Below, in pieces: positions 7,224 through 19,900 of a stretch of 64,000 nt of DNA. Origin of the DNA: Nocardioides kribbensis (GTDB lineage Bacteria > Actinomycetota > Actinomycetes > Propionibacteriales > Nocardioidaceae); assembly GCF_015070375.1 (NCBI RefSeq), contig NZ_JADCLL010000001.1, positions 498,501 to 562,500 on the forward strand, written 5' to 3'. Within the stretch, counting starts at the first letter, position 1. Each line of letters begins with the position of its first letter. The notes under the pieces were generated by a model, which was not told the origin of the DNA, did no database searches, and was given only the letters and a program-made list of their open reading frames with translations. The position numbers were made by a program, and so were the translations under genes.

Positions 7224-8543
7224 TCAGCGCACGTGGCCGTCACCGGTGACGACGTACTTGGTCGAGGTCATCTCCGGCAGCCCCATGGGCCCGCGTGCGT
7301 GGAGCTTCTGGGTGCTGATGCCGATCTCGGCGCCGAAGCCGAGCTCCCCGCCGTCGGTGAAGCGGGTGGAGGCGTTGACGAGCACGGCCGCGGAGTCGAC
7401 GGCGGCCACGAAGCGGCGCGCCGCACCCTGGTCCTCGGTGACGATGGCCTCGCTGTGGCCGCTGGAGAAGCGGCGCACGTGGTCGACCGCCTCCTCCACC
7501 GAGGCGACCACGGCCGCGGAGATGTCGAGGGAGAGGTACTCCGCGGCGTGGTCCTCGTCAGTGGCGGGCACGACGCCGTCGAGGCGGGCCACCACCGGGT
7601 CGCCGTGCACCGTGACCCCGGCGTCCTGCAGGGCGCGCACGACCCGCGGCAGGAAGGTGTCGGCCAGCGAGGCGTGCACCAGCAGCGACTCGGCGGCGTT
7701 GCAGACGCTGGGCCGGTGGGTCTTGGCGTTGAGCACGATCGCGAGGGCCTTGTCGAGGTCGGCCGCGGCGTCGACGTAGACGTGGCAGTTGCCGACGCCG
7801 GTCTCGATCACCGGCACGGTCGAGCCCTCCACCACGGCGGCGATCAGACCGGCCCCACCGCGCGGGATGAGCACGTCGACGTGGCCGCGGGCCCGCATCA
7901 GGGCCGTGACCGAGCCGCGGGTCTCCCCCGGCACCTGCTGGACGACGTCGGGGTCGATCTCGCCGCCGCCGGCGCGAGCGACCGCGTCGCGCAGCACCTC
8001 GACGAGCGCGGCGTTGCTGGCCCGGGCGCTCGAGCTGCCCCGCAGCAGCACGGCGTTGCCCGACTTCAGGCAGATGCCCGCGGCGTCGGCGGTGACGTTG
8101 GGGCGCGCCTCGTAGATCATGCCGACGACCCCGAACGGCACCCGGAGCTGGCGCAGCTCGAGCCCGTTGGCGAGCGTGCCGCCCCGCACGACCTCCCCCA
8201 CCGGGTCGGGCAGCGCGGCCACGTCGCGCAGGCCCTGGGCCATGCCCGCGACCCGCTCCGGGGTGAGCCGCAGCCGGTCGACGATGCCCGCCGGCGTGCC
8301 GGCGGCCTCGGCGCGAGCCACGTCGGTGGCGTTGGCCGCCAGCACCTCCGTGGCGCGCGCGAGCAGGTCGTCGGCCATCGCGTGCAGCACGGCGTCCTTG
8401 CGGGCCCGGGTGGCCAGGGCCAGCGGGTGGCTCGCGGCGCGCGCCCGCCGCGCCACCTCGTGGACCTGCTCGACCGTCCGCTCGTCCGCCCCGCCGACCC
8501 CGTCGACCCCGCCGACCCCGCCGACCTCGTGACCCGTGCTCAT
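7224..8543 (-). CDS. proA: Glutamate-5-semialdehyde dehydrogenase (gamma-glutamyl phosphate reductase)
   Basis: A 439-aa enzyme for the NADPH-dependent reduction of gamma-glutamyl phosphate in proline synthesis. It shows the aldehyde-dehydrogenase-like fold with [17 protein letters not shown], the [12 protein letters not shown] segment and the catalytic cysteine in [10 protein letters not shown] near residue 285. The first 20 residues are a Gly/Val/Asp low-complexity leader from a 9-base tandem repeat, so the true start may be further in, but no later start is clearly better. No proB is visible in the window. Confidence 0.95.
   Translation of the reverse strand: MSTGHEVGGVGGVDGVGGADERTVEQVHEVARRARAASHPLALATRARKDAVLHAMADDLLARATEVLAANATDVARAEAAGTPAGIVDRLRLTPERVAGMAQGLRDVAALPDPVGEVVRGGTLANGLELRQLRVPFGVVGMIYEARPNVTADAAGICLKSGNAVLLRGSSSARASNAALVEVLRDAVARAGGGEIDPDVVQQVPGETRGSVTALMRARGHVDVLIPRGGAGLIAAVVEGSTVPVIETGVGNCHVYVDAAADLDKALAIVLNAKTHRPSVCNAAESLLVHASLADTFLPRVVRALQDAGVTVHGDPVVARLDGVVPATDEDHAAEYLSLDISAAVVASVEEAVDHVRRFSSGHSEAIVTEDQGAARRFVAAVDSAAVLVNASTRFTDGGELGFGAEIGISTQKLHARGPMGLPEMTSTKYVVTGDGHVR
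8494..8526 (-). repeat. Tandem 9-base repeats at the proA 5' end
   Basis: Near-identical 9-base units (CCGACCCCG on the plus strand, one copy with T) encode the Gly-Val-Gly leader of ProA. They sit ahead of the conserved fold. Confidence 0.75.
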
Positions 8544-8612
8544 GGCGCGAGGCTAGTGCGCGGAGCGTGCCGGCGCCCGTCGCGACCGGTCGCTCTCGCG
8601 GGCCGGACGCAC

Positions 8613-8648
8613 GCCAGGGGCGGCCCCCGGGTGGGGGCCGCCCCTGGC
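8613..8648 (-). terminator. Terminator downstream of etfA
   Basis: A perfect 16-bp stem (8613-8628 with 8633-8648) with a GGGT loop follows the etfA stop by 33 bases and precedes proA. Very GC-rich with no T run, as is usual for actinobacterial terminators. Confidence 0.8.
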
Positions 8649-8681
8649 GGTGTCGTGCGGGCCCGCTGACGCGGGTCGGGC

Positions 8682-9635
8682 TCAGCCCTTGCGCTGGTTG
8701 ATCTCCTCGGTCGCGGCGGGGAGCACCGCGTGCAGGTCGCCCACGACGCCGAAGTCGACGAGCTCGAAGATCGGCGCCTCCTCGTCCTTGTTGACCGCCA
8801 CGATGGTCTTGGAGGTCTGCATGCCGGCGCGGTGCTGGATCGCGCCGGAGATGCCGTTGGCGACGTAGAGCTGCGGCGAGACCGTCTTGCCGGTCTGGCC
8901 CACCTGGAAGCTGTGGGGCATCCAGCCGGAGTCGACCGCGGCGCGCGAGGCGCCCACGGCCGCGCCCAGAGCGTCGGCCAGGCCCTCGATGGGGGCGAAG
9001 TCGCCGCCGGTGCCACGACCACCGGAGACCACGATCGCGGCCTCGGTCAGCTCGGGGCGACCGGTGGCCTGGCGCGGCTGGGCGGCGACGATCTGCGCCT
9101 TCTTGGCCGCGTCGGAGACGGTGGCGGCGAACTGCTCGACCTCACCGGCGCCCGCGGTCTCCTCGGGGGTGGCGGAGTTGGGCTTGACCGTGATGATCGG
9201 GGTGCCCTTGGTGACCTTCGCCTTGACGGTGTAGTTGCCGGCGAAGACGCTCTGCGTGGTCACGCCGCCGTCCTCGACGTCGACGGCGTCGGTGATCAGC
9301 CCGGAGCCGGTCTTGATGGCCAGGCGACCGGCCACCTCCTTGCCCTCGTAGCCCGAGACCAGCAGCACCGCGGCGGGCGAGGTCTTCTCGACCAGCTGCT
9401 GCAGCGCCTCGGCCTTGGGAGCCACCAGGTAGCCCTTGATCTCGGCGTCGTCGACGACGTAGATCTTGTCGGCACCGAAGGCCTTGAGCTTCTCGGCGGC
9501 CGCGGCGGAGGCGTCGGCTCCGCCGAAGAACACCGCGGAGGGCGAGCCGAGGCGCTTGGCCAGCGCGATCAGCTCGAAGGTCGGCTTGCGGATAGCGCCG
9601 TCGACGTGGTCGACGACGACCAGGACCTCAGTCAT
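8682..9635 (-). CDS. etfA: Electron transfer flavoprotein alpha subunit
   Basis: A 317-aa EtfA (FixB). It carries the FAD and passes electrons from acyl-CoA dehydrogenases towards the quinone pool. The C-terminal FAD domain is clear from [36 protein letters not shown] and [19 protein letters not shown]. The N-terminal domain starts [13 protein letters not shown]. It lies 19 bases after etfB. No ETF:quinone oxidoreductase or acyl-CoA dehydrogenase is in the window, although methylsuccinyl-CoA and other acyl-CoA dehydrogenases are the expected partners. Confidence 0.96.
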   Translation of the reverse strand: MTEVLVVVDHVDGAIRKPTFELIALAKRLGSPSAVFFGGADASAAAAEKLKAFGADKIYVVDDAEIKGYLVAPKAEALQQLVEKTSPAAVLLVSGYEGKEVAGRLAIKTGSGLITDAVDVEDGGVTTQSVFAGNYTVKAKVTKGTPIITVKPNSATPEETAGAGEVEQFAATVSDAAKKAQIVAAQPRQATGRPELTEAAIVVSGGRGTGGDFAPIEGLADALGAAVGASRAAVDSGWMPHSFQVGQTGKTVSPQLYVANGISGAIQHRAGMQTSKTIVAVNKDEEAPIFELVDFGVVGDLHAVLPAATEEINQRKG

Positions 9636-9654
9636 GGGTGTGTGCTCCTCGTCC

Positions 9655-10452
9655 TCAGATGAACTTCTTGGAGGCGAGGAAGCCCGTGAGCGCCGTGGCG
9701 CCCGAGCCCTCCTCGTCGGTCACGATCTCGCCGGCGGTGCGCGGCGGGCGGGCCGTGGTGTCCTCGACCTCGCTCCAGGCGACCGACAGGCCGACCTCGC
9801 CGGCGTCGACGCCGATGTCGGACAGCGACCAGGTCTCCATCGGCTTCTTCTTCGCCGCCATGATCCCCTTGAAGGAGGGGTAGCGGGCCTCGCCGGTCTG
9901 GTCGGTGACCGACAGCACGAGGGGGAAGGTGGCCCCGATGACCTCGGTGGCGGTGTCGGAGTCGCGCTTGACCCGGATCTGGTCGCCCTGGGTCTCGATG
10001 ACCGAGGCGAAGGTCACCTGCGGCAGGTCGAGACGCTCGGCGAGCATCGCCGGGATCACGCTGCCCGAGGCGTCGGTCGAGGCCATGCCGCACATGACCA
10101 GGTCGACGGCCTGCTCCGAGCCGGCCTTCTCGATGGCCTTGGCCAGCACCAGCGAGGTGGCGATGTAGTCGGAGCCGGCGATGGCCTCGTCGGTGACGTG
10201 GATCCCCTTGTCGGCACCCATCTGCAGCGCCTTGCGCACGGCGTCGACGGCCTTGTCGGGGCCGACGCAGAGAGCGGTGACGGTGGTGTCGTCGCCGGCC
10301 TTCTCCTTGAGCTGCAGCGCCTGCTCGACGGCGTACTCGTCGAGCTCGCTGAGCAGCCCGTCGACGCCTACGCGGTCCACGGTGTTGTCCGACTCGAACT
10401 GCCGGTCGGCAGTGGCGTCGGGCACGTACTTCACACAGACAATGATGTTCAT
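9655..10452 (-). CDS. etfB: Electron transfer flavoprotein beta subunit
   Basis: A 265-aa EtfB (FixA), which binds AMP and forms the heterodimer with EtfA. It begins MNIIVCVKYVPDATADRQF and contains the family segments DEYAVEQALQLKEK and LADRLDLP-like AERLDLPQVTFAS. First gene of the etfBA operon. Its promoter region carries two nested candidate operators (10502-10527). Confidence 0.96.
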   Translation of the reverse strand: MNIIVCVKYVPDATADRQFESDNTVDRVGVDGLLSELDEYAVEQALQLKEKAGDDTTVTALCVGPDKAVDAVRKALQMGADKGIHVTDEAIAGSDYIATSLVLAKAIEKAGSEQAVDLVMCGMASTDASGSVIPAMLAERLDLPQVTFASVIETQGDQIRVKRDSDTATEVIGATFPLVLSVTDQTGEARYPSFKGIMAAKKKPMETWSLSDIGVDAGEVGLSVAWSEVEDTTARPPRTAGEIVTDEEGSGATALTGFLASKKFI

Positions 10453-10501
10453 GGCAGATGGCCTGGACGGCCCCTCCTGTGCACTCGATGTGACCTCGAG
10501 G

Positions 10502-10515
10502 TTACCGCCGAGTCA
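10502..10515. promoter_or_regulatory. TTAC-N6-GTCA motif upstream of etfB
   Basis: TTAC-cgccga-GTCA, 50-63 bases upstream of etfB. It matches the motif found at the ccr, mutase, hydroxybutyryl-CoA dehydrogenase and thiolase promoters. It overlaps the left arm of a larger inverted repeat. Confidence 0.5.
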
Positions 10516-10527
10516 CTTCCGGCGGTA
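10503..10527. promoter_or_regulatory. Inverted repeat in the etfB promoter
   Basis: TACCGCCG (10503-10510) and CGGCGGTA (10520-10527) are perfect 8-base arms with a 9-base spacer. Size and position suit a dimeric repressor, or two TetR-type half-sites. Confidence 0.5.
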
Positions 10528-10556
10528 CACGCCTCACTGGTTGGCTATCTCACATG

Positions 10557-10577
10557 CCTGACAGCGTCGCTGTCAGG
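10557..10577. terminator. Inverted repeat between the membrane-protein gene and etfB
   Basis: CCTGACAG-cgtcg-CTGTCAGG has perfect 8-base arms with a 5-base centre, 26 bases beyond the stop of the 140-aa gene. It fits a terminator for that gene. An operator for etfBA is the alternative. Confidence 0.5.
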
Positions 10578-10602
10578 GTCCTGCGTCGCTCTGCGGCCCT
10601 GC

Positions 10603-11025
10603 TCAGGGACGGATGACGCGCTCGAGGACGCGGCCCACCACGAGGTAGGCGACCGCCCCGAGGCCCCAGTTGACCAGGGCGTTCTTGGTGCCGGCGTTCT
10701 GTCCGTCGAACTTCATGATGCCGTCCTCGCGGGAGAAGACCCCGAGGTCGACGGCGTCGGCGGTCTCCTTCACGAAGGACACCAGTCCGTTGTCGGGGTT
10801 GGCGTCGACCGCGATGAGCAGCGCACCGACCGCCAGGGCGAGGGCGCAGAGCACGAAGACCGCCCACACCACCTGGGCCAGGCGCAGTCGGACGGCGGCG
10901 ACGGCGGCGCCACGGTCGCGCCGCGGCGCGCGCGCCGGGCTCTCGGCCGCGGTCGTCTCCTCCTGCGTCGCGGTCTCGCTCCGCTTGCCCCGTCGGTTGC
11001 CCAGTCGGTCGGCCAGTCGTGCCAC
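10603..11025 (-). CDS. Two-span membrane protein of unknown function
   Basis: A 140-aa protein taken from GTG 11025 (after a GGAG site), giving the basic start MARLADRLGNRRGKRSE. A longer frame to 11070 lacks a ribosome site. It has an Arg/Thr-rich cytoplasmic N-terminus, one hydrophobic helix at about residues 50-75 (VVWAVFVLCALALAVGALLI), a soluble loop (DNGLVSFVKETADAVDLGVFS) and a second weak helix near the C-terminus. Similar proteins are common in Nocardioidaceae as uncharacterised membrane proteins. It sits between the enoyl-CoA hydratase and etfB on the same strand. Confidence 0.72.
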   Translation of the reverse strand: MARLADRLGNRRGKRSETATQEETTAAESPARAPRRDRGAAVAAVRLRLAQVVWAVFVLCALALAVGALLIAVDANPDNGLVSFVKETADAVDLGVFSREDGIMKFDGQNAGTKNALVNWGLGAVAYLVVGRVLERVIRP

Positions 11026-11103
11026 GGGTGACTCCTTCGTCGGTCGGATCCTCGGGGAAGGATGGCACACCGGCCCCGAGGGGGTCCGGTGGTCTCAGCG
11101 GGC

Positions 11104-11883
11104 TCAGCGCCCCTCGAAGACCGCCTTGCCCGGGCCCTGCTCCACGAAGGAGGTCATGCCGATCTCGCGGTCGCGGGTGGCGAAGAGCGCCGCGAACTGC
11201 TGGCGCTCGATCTCCAGGCCGGTCTCGAGGTCGGTCTCCAGGCCGCGGTCCACGCACTCCTTGGCCGCGCGCACGGCGTACGCCGCTGCCGTGCTGAACT
11301 GGCGCGCCCAGGCCACGGCCTCCTCGTAGACCGACGCGGCGGGGTAGAGCCGGTCGACCAGGCCGATGGCCAGCGCCTCCTCGGCCCTCACGAAGCGTCC
11401 GGTGAAGATGATGTCCTTGGCGCGGCTCGGGCCGACCAGGCGGCTGAGCCGCTGGGTGCCGCCGGCGCCGGGGATGATGCCCAGCAGCACCTCGGGCTGG
11501 CCGAGCACGGCGTCGTCGGCGGCGAAGCGGACGTCGGCGGCCAGGGCCAGCTCGCAGCCCCCGCCGAGGGCGTAGCCGGTGACGGCGGCGACGACGGGCT
11601 TGGGGATGCGGGCCACCGCGGTGACCGCCGACTGCAGGGGGCCCGACCGCTTGACCATGTCGACGTGCGACATGTCGGCCATCTCCTTGACGTCGTTGCC
11701 GGCGGCGAAGACGCGCTCGCCGCCGTAGACGACGACGGCGCGCACGTCGTCGCGGTCGGTGGCCTCGGCGGCCGCGGCGCGGATCTCCTCCTGCACCTGC
11801 ACGCTGATGGCGTTCATCTTCGGCCGGTCGAGCCGGATGGTGCCGACGCCGTCGGCGACCTCCAGCCGCACGAGCTCACCCAT
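11104..11883 (-). CDS. Enoyl-CoA hydratase/isomerase (crotonase family)
   Basis: A 259-aa crotonase-fold protein from ATG 11883. Oxyanion-hole and catalytic regions are intact: AAGNDVKEMA, ALGGGCELALAADVRF (first catalytic Glu) and GQPEVLLGIIPGAGGTQRL (second catalytic Glu). It probably hydrates short- or medium-chain enoyl-CoA such as crotonyl-CoA, so it could supply or drain the substrate of the ccr product. It lies in a minus-strand run with the etf genes. Confidence 0.92.
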   Translation of the reverse strand: MGELVRLEVADGVGTIRLDRPKMNAISVQVQEEIRAAAAEATDRDDVRAVVVYGGERVFAAGNDVKEMADMSHVDMVKRSGPLQSAVTAVARIPKPVVAAVTGYALGGGCELALAADVRFAADDAVLGQPEVLLGIIPGAGGTQRLSRLVGPSRAKDIIFTGRFVRAEEALAIGLVDRLYPAASVYEEAVAWARQFSTAAAYAVRAAKECVDRGLETDLETGLEIERQQFAALFATRDREIGMTSFVEQGPGKAVFEGR

Positions 11884-11908
11884 CGTCGTCCTCTTTCCCT
11901 GTCGTCGT

Positions 11909-11956
11909 CCTGCGGTCGTCCTGCGGTCGGTGCTGCGGTCGGTGCTGCGGTCGGTG
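11909..11956. repeat. 12-base tandem repeats between ech and glgX
   Basis: Three exact copies of CTGCGGTCGGTG (11921-11956) follow two degenerate copies. The array lies in the divergent intergenic region and partly in front of glgX. No hairpin or known binding site is evident. Confidence 0.85.
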
Positions 11957-11988
11957 CTGGGCCCGGGTTTGGGCGGTAGTCCTCCGGC

Positions 11989-14214
<2,226 letters not shown>

Positions 14215-14241
14215 CCGCCGCGGCCCGGACGCACCCGGAGG

Positions 14242-16830
14242 TCAGGGCAGGGCCACCACGCCCAGCTCGGCGACCGAGGCCAGCAGCGGGTGCCGCGGCA
14301 CGACCCGCGCGGTGTAGCCGAAGGGCCCCGAGTGGTCGAGCACGACCTCGCCGTCGAAGCGGTGGCGGCCCCCCTCGTAGGTCTCGCCGACGGCGAGGTC
14401 GACGGTGACGGTGTCGACCAGCTCGTCCTCGCCGGTGGCGCGGCCGTGCACCAGCTGCACGGTGACGTCGTCGGGCGCCAGGTCGCCGAGGGCCACGAAG
14501 GCGCGCACGCTCAGCACCGCGCCCACCTCGGGGGCGTCGCCGACCCCGCTGGACTCCACGTGCTCGACGCGCACGCCCGGCCACGCCGCGCGGACCCGCG
14601 TCTTCCAGGTCGCGAGCTCCCGGGCCCCCGACTCCTCGGCGCCCAGCGCCCGAGAGGTGGCCGCGGCCGGGGCGTAGAGGGTGCGCACGTAGTCGCGCAC
14701 CATGCGGGTCGCGAGCACCTTCGGCCCCAGCGACTTCAGCGTGTGGCGCAGCATCTCGACCCACCGGGTCGGCACGCCGGCGGCGTCGACGTCGTAGAAG
14801 CGGGGCGCGACCTCGTTCTCGAGCAGCGTGTAGAGCGCGTCGGCCTCGAGGTCGTCGCGGCGCTCGGTGTCCTCCACGCCGTCGGCCGACGGGATGGCCC
14901 AGCCGTTCTCCCCGTCGTACCACTCGTCCCACCACCCGTCGAGGACGGAGAGGTTGAGCCCGCCGTTGAGCGCGGCCTTCATCCCCGAGGTGCCGCAGGC
15001 CTCGTAGGGCCGCAGGGGGTTGTTGAGCCAGACGTCGCAGCCGGGGTAGAGCGGCTGGGCCATGGCGATGTCGTAGTCGGGCAGGAAGACGATGCGGTGC
15101 CGCACCGCGGGGTCGTCGGCGAAGCGCACCAGCTCCTGGATCAGCCGCTTGCCGCCGTCGTCGGCGGGGTGCGACTTGCCCGCGATCACCAGCTGCACCG
15201 GGCGGTCGGGGTCGAGCAGGAGCCGCGTGAGGCGGGCCGGGTCGCGCAGCATCAGCGTGAGTCGCTTGTACGACGGCACCCTGCGGGCGAAGCCCACCGT
15301 CAGCACGTCGGGGTCCAGCGCGGAGTCCACCCAGCCGAGCTCGGCGCGCGAGGCGCCCCGGTGCTCCCAGGAGGCGACCAGTCGCCGGCGCGCCTCGTGC
15401 ACCAGCCGCTCGCGCAGCTGCCGCTTGACCGCCCACATCCGCTCCGCCGGCACGGTGTCGACCGCCGCCCAGAAGGCCTCGGTGTCGTCGCCGTCGGGGT
15501 CGGCGCCCTCGCCGGCCGCCAGCTCGAGGATCTCCCGGGCCACCCAGGTCGGGGCGTGCACGCCGTTGGTGATCGACCCGATCGGCACCTCCGCCTCGTC
15601 GAAGGCCGGCCACAGGCCGTGGAACATGCCGCGGCTGACCTCGCCGTGCAGCAGCGAGACGCCGTTGGCGCGCTGGGCCAGGCGGAAGCCCATGACGGCC
15701 ATGTTGAAGACGCCGGCGTCGCCGCCGGGGTAGTCCTCGGCGCCCAGGGCGAGGACGCGCTCCACCGGCACCCCGGGGGTCGGACCGGCGTCGGAGAAGT
15801 ACTGCTCGACCAGGGTGCGCGAGAAGCGGTCGATGCCGGCCGGCACCGGCGTGTGGGTGGTGAAGACCGTGGAGGCGCGGCCGATCTCGAGCGCGGTGTC
15901 GAAGTCCAGCCCCGGTCCGGCGGGGTCGGCGGTGAGCTCGCGGATGCGCTCCAGGCCCAGGAAGCCGGCGTGGCCCTCGTTGGTGTGGAAGACCTCGGGA
16001 GCGGGGTGGCCGGTGATGCGGGCGAAGGCGCGCAGGGCGCGCACACCGCCGACGCCCAGCAGCAGCTCCTGGCGCAGGCGGTGCTCGCTGGTGCCGCCGT
16101 AGAGGCGGTCGGTGACGTCGACGTAGTGCTCGGGGTTGCCCTCGACGTCGGTGTCGAGCATGAGGAGCGGCACCCGTCCGACCGAGGCCACCCAGATCCG
16201 GGCGAGCAGCTCGGGTCCGTCGGGCATGGCCAGGCTGATGAGCGCGCGCTCCCCCGAGGGCTCGCGCAGCAGGGAGATCGGCAGCTCGTCAGGATCGAGC
16301 ACCGGGTAGGTCTCCTGCTGCCACCCCTCGCGCGACAGCGCCTGGGTGAAGTACCCGTGGCGGTAGAGCAGGCCGACGCCCACCACCGGCACACCGAGGT
16401 CGCTGGCGGCCTTGAGGTGGTCGCCGGCCAGGATGCCGAGGCCCCCGGAGTACTGCGGCAGCACCGAGGTGATCCCGAACTCCGGGGAGAAGTAGGCGAC
16501 CGCGCGCGGACCCTCCAGCGAGCCGCTCGCGGTGGCCCGCTGGTACCACCGCTGCGAGCCGAGGTAGGCCGCGAGGTCGGCACGGGCCTGCTCCAGTCGG
16601 CCCAGGAAGGCCTCGTCGCGGGCCAGCGCGTCGAGGCGGGCCCGCGAGACCGCACCGAGCAGGCGGACCGGGTCGCGACCGCTGGACTCCCACAGGGCGG
16701 GGTCGACGGCGGCGAACACGTCCTGCGTCGGCGGGTGCCAGCACCAGCGCAGGTTGCCCGCGAGCTCGCCGAGCGCAGCGAGGGACTCGGGCAGCACGGG
16801 ACGGACGGTGAACCGGCGGATGGCGCGCAT
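14242..16830 (-). CDS. glgP: Alpha-glucan phosphorylase
   Basis: An 862-aa GT35 enzyme of the actinobacterial type, close in length to the mycobacterial protein. It releases glucose-1-phosphate from alpha-1,4-glucan ends using pyridoxal phosphate. The PLP-lysine region CGTSGMKAALNGGLN is near residue 615, and the family blocks EFGITSVLPQYSGGLG, HTNEGHAG and VFTTHTPVPAGIDRF are all present. The start is ATG 16830 (MRAIRRFTV). GlgX debranches the limit dextrin it leaves, and GlgE uses the maltodextrin ends. Confidence 0.95.
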   Translation of the reverse strand: MRAIRRFTVRPVLPESLAALGELAGNLRWCWHPPTQDVFAAVDPALWESSGRDPVRLLGAVSRARLDALARDEAFLGRLEQARADLAAYLGSQRWYQRATASGSLEGPRAVAYFSPEFGITSVLPQYSGGLGILAGDHLKAASDLGVPVVGVGLLYRHGYFTQALSREGWQQETYPVLDPDELPISLLREPSGERALISLAMPDGPELLARIWVASVGRVPLLMLDTDVEGNPEHYVDVTDRLYGGTSEHRLRQELLLGVGGVRALRAFARITGHPAPEVFHTNEGHAGFLGLERIRELTADPAGPGLDFDTALEIGRASTVFTTHTPVPAGIDRFSRTLVEQYFSDAGPTPGVPVERVLALGAEDYPGGDAGVFNMAVMGFRLAQRANGVSLLHGEVSRGMFHGLWPAFDEAEVPIGSITNGVHAPTWVAREILELAAGEGADPDGDDTEAFWAAVDTVPAERMWAVKRQLRERLVHEARRRLVASWEHRGASRAELGWVDSALDPDVLTVGFARRVPSYKRLTLMLRDPARLTRLLLDPDRPVQLVIAGKSHPADDGGKRLIQELVRFADDPAVRHRIVFLPDYDIAMAQPLYPGCDVWLNNPLRPYEACGTSGMKAALNGGLNLSVLDGWWDEWYDGENGWAIPSADGVEDTERRDDLEADALYTLLENEVAPRFYDVDAAGVPTRWVEMLRHTLKSLGPKVLATRMVRDYVRTLYAPAAATSRALGAEESGARELATWKTRVRAAWPGVRVEHVESSGVGDAPEVGAVLSVRAFVALGDLAPDDVTVQLVHGRATGEDELVDTVTVDLAVGETYEGGRHRFDGEVVLDHSGPFGYTARVVPRHPLLASVAELGVVALP

Positions 16831-16968
16831 CCCGGCAAGGTAGCGGCTGGACTTGATCGTTCCAAGAGGCGCCGTCGAGGTGGGACCGCCCGGCGGCGCC
16901 GTGTCACGTTCGTGTTTTGTGGCGTGCCCGCGCATAACGTCGGGCCCGCACCCGCCGTTGTGCTGGCC

Positions 16969-19900
16969 ATGACACCTCCCGCCAGGCGCCGTCGCACCAC
17001 GGCCGCCCTCGCCCTGCTGACCGCGGCCGTGCTGCCCGGTCTCACGCAGCTGCCGGCCGTGGCCGGCACCTCCCCGGTCGCGGCCACGGCCGACCCCGCC
17101 CTGCACCCCGACGACGTGGTCACCCTCGGCGACCCGGTCGCCGGGCTGGCCGACCTCGACGTGCGCGACGCGGTCGCGCCCCTGGCCTCGCAGCGCGCCG
17201 CCGTCGCCGCGCTGGGCGACGTGGACCTGCGGTGGAACGCCTCCGGCACGCCGTCCTCGATCCTGCCCGCCGACGGCGTCCTCGGCCCCGACACCGGCAC
17301 CCCCGTGCAGACCGCCCGCGCCTGGCTGGCCGACCACGCGGGCCTCTTCGGGCTGCGCGCCGCCGACCTGGCCGGCCTGGTGCTGGTCAACGACCAGGCG
17401 ATGCCCGACACCGCGGCCCGCGCCGTGCTCCTGCGCCAGGACTTCGGCGGGCTGGCCCCCGCCCGGGGCGGCCTGGTCACCGTCGGCATCGCCGCCGACG
17501 GCACCGTCGCCTACGTCTCCTCCTCCCTCGCGCGCACCACCGCCGCGCCCCCGGCGGCCTCGCTCAGCCCGCTCGAGGGCTGGGTGGCCGCCGCCCGCGA
17601 CGTGCGCCCCACCTTCGACACCGGACTCGTCGACGACGTCGTCGACTCCGTCTCCGGCGGCTGGACCCGGCTGCAGGTGCCGGGCTTCGCCCAGGAGCAG
17701 CAGGTGCGCCTGCGTGCCCTCCCGATGCCCGACGGCTCCGTGCGCCCCGTCCTCGAGGCCAACGTCGTCGACACCGAGGCGGGCGACGCCTTCGCCTACA
17801 CCTCCCTGGTCGACGCCGTCACCGGCGACGTCCTCGTGCGGCAGAACCAGGTCGAGAACGCGATGTACGACGACGTCTTCACCGGCTCCGTCACCGCCAC
17901 CGCATGCGGGCCGATGCACACCTTCGAGCTCGGCGACGACCTGACGCGGACCATCAACGCCGTCGGCATCGCCGCGCCGGTCGACGACCTCACCGTCAAG
18001 CTCTTCGGCCCCGACGGCGACCTGCTGCTGGCCCAGGACCTGCTGACCAGCCCCGAGGTGCTCACCTACACCTCCGAGGAGATCCCGGCCGGGGTCTACT
18101 CGGTGCAGGTGTGCCCCTTCGACGCGTCCTCGGTGGTCGTCGGGCAGTACGCCCTGACCGTCTCGACCAGCGACGAGGGCGCTCCCGAGACCGGCACCGG
18201 CCTGCCCGACCCGCGCTGGCGCTACTTCACCGCCAACCCCGCCATGACCAGCCTCGGCGAGGCCACACCGACCAACTCCGTCATCGGCTGCTGGGTCCAG
18301 GGCGCCGGCTGCACCACGCCGACCGGCCCCTTCCGCAACCCCGCCGCGGTCGGGCCGTGGGACACCGTCGGCGGCACCGTGCCGACGCTGACCACGGTGG
18401 GCAACAACGCCAACACCCACGAGGCCTGGGGCAGCCCGCTGACCCCGGGCGGCTTCTTCCAGGCACCGGTCTCCCCCACCCGTGACTACACCACCGAGTT
18501 CACCGACGCCTGGAACAACTCCCGGTGCGATCCCGCCCAGCTCGTGCCGGGCGGCAACGACATCGACGCCTCGGTGGGCAACCTGTTCGTCTCGCACAAC
18601 CGCATGCACGACTACTCCTACTACCTCGGCTTCACCGAGGAGAACTACAACCTCCAGCTCGACAACCACGGGCGCGGCGGCGTCGGCGGCGACCAGGAGA
18701 TCGGCAACGCCCAGGCCGGAGCCCTCACGGGCGCGACGTACCTCACCGGCCTCGGGCGCGACAACGCCAACCAGATCGCCCTGCAGGACGGCATCCCCGG
18801 CATCACCAACCAGTACCTCTTCCAGCCCATCGCCGGGGCCTTCTACGCCCCCTGCACCGACGGCGGGCTCGACATGGGCATCGTCGGCCACGAGTACACC
18901 CACGCCATCAGCAACCGGATGGTCGCCGGGCCCGACGAGGGCCTGACCTCCGAGCAGGGCGGCGCGATGGGTGAGTCGTGGAGCGACCTGGTGGCCGCGG
19001 AGTACCAGTTCAGCCACGGCTACGACAACGGCGGCAACATCTGGGCCGTCGGCGTCTACGCCACCGGCAACACGTCGGTGGCCATCCGCGACTACTCCAT
19101 CGACGAGAACCCGCTGAACTACTCCGACTACGGCTTCGACACCACCGGCGCGGAGGTCCACGCCGACGGGGAGATCTGGAACGGCACCCAGTGGTCGGTG
19201 CGCCAGGCGCTCGTGCGCAAGTGGGACGACCGCTTCCCCTACGCCGACGAGCGGCTCCAGCTGCGCTGCGCCCAGGGTGACCAGACCGTCTCGCCGCTGC
19301 CGGCCAACCTGTGCCCGGGCAACCGCCGCTGGGTCCAGCTGATGTTCGACTCCTTCCTGCTCCAGCAGGGCGCCACCTCGATGCTCGACGCCCGCGACGC
19401 CATGCTGGCCGCCGACCGGATGCGCTTCGAGGGCAAGGACCAGGCCGTCATGTGGAAGGCCTTCGCCCAGCGCGGCATGGGCGAGGGCGCCTCGGTGCCC
19501 GACGCCGACTCCGAGGCCACCGTGCCCAGCTTCGCCTCCCCCCGCCAGCGCAACGGCGCCGTGCGCTTCACCGGTGCGGCTCCCGACACCGAGGTCTACG
19601 TCGGCCACTACGAGGCCCGCGCCACCCCGGTGGCCGACCTGTCCCGGTCGACCCGACGGCTGCGGGACACCGCCGCCTTCGTGCCGGGCCGCTACGAGAT
19701 GCTCGCGGTCTCGGAGAAGCAGGGCTTCCGCCGCTTCACCATGACGGTGCGCCCCGGTGCCCAGACCGTGCGGATCGGCGGGGCCACCAACCTCGCCGCG
19801 AAGGCGTCCGGCGCCACGGTCCTCGCCGCCACCGAGGGCTCGCGCAACGCCGCCTTCCTCATCGACGGCACCGAGGCCACCAACTGGGGCGGCGTGACCA

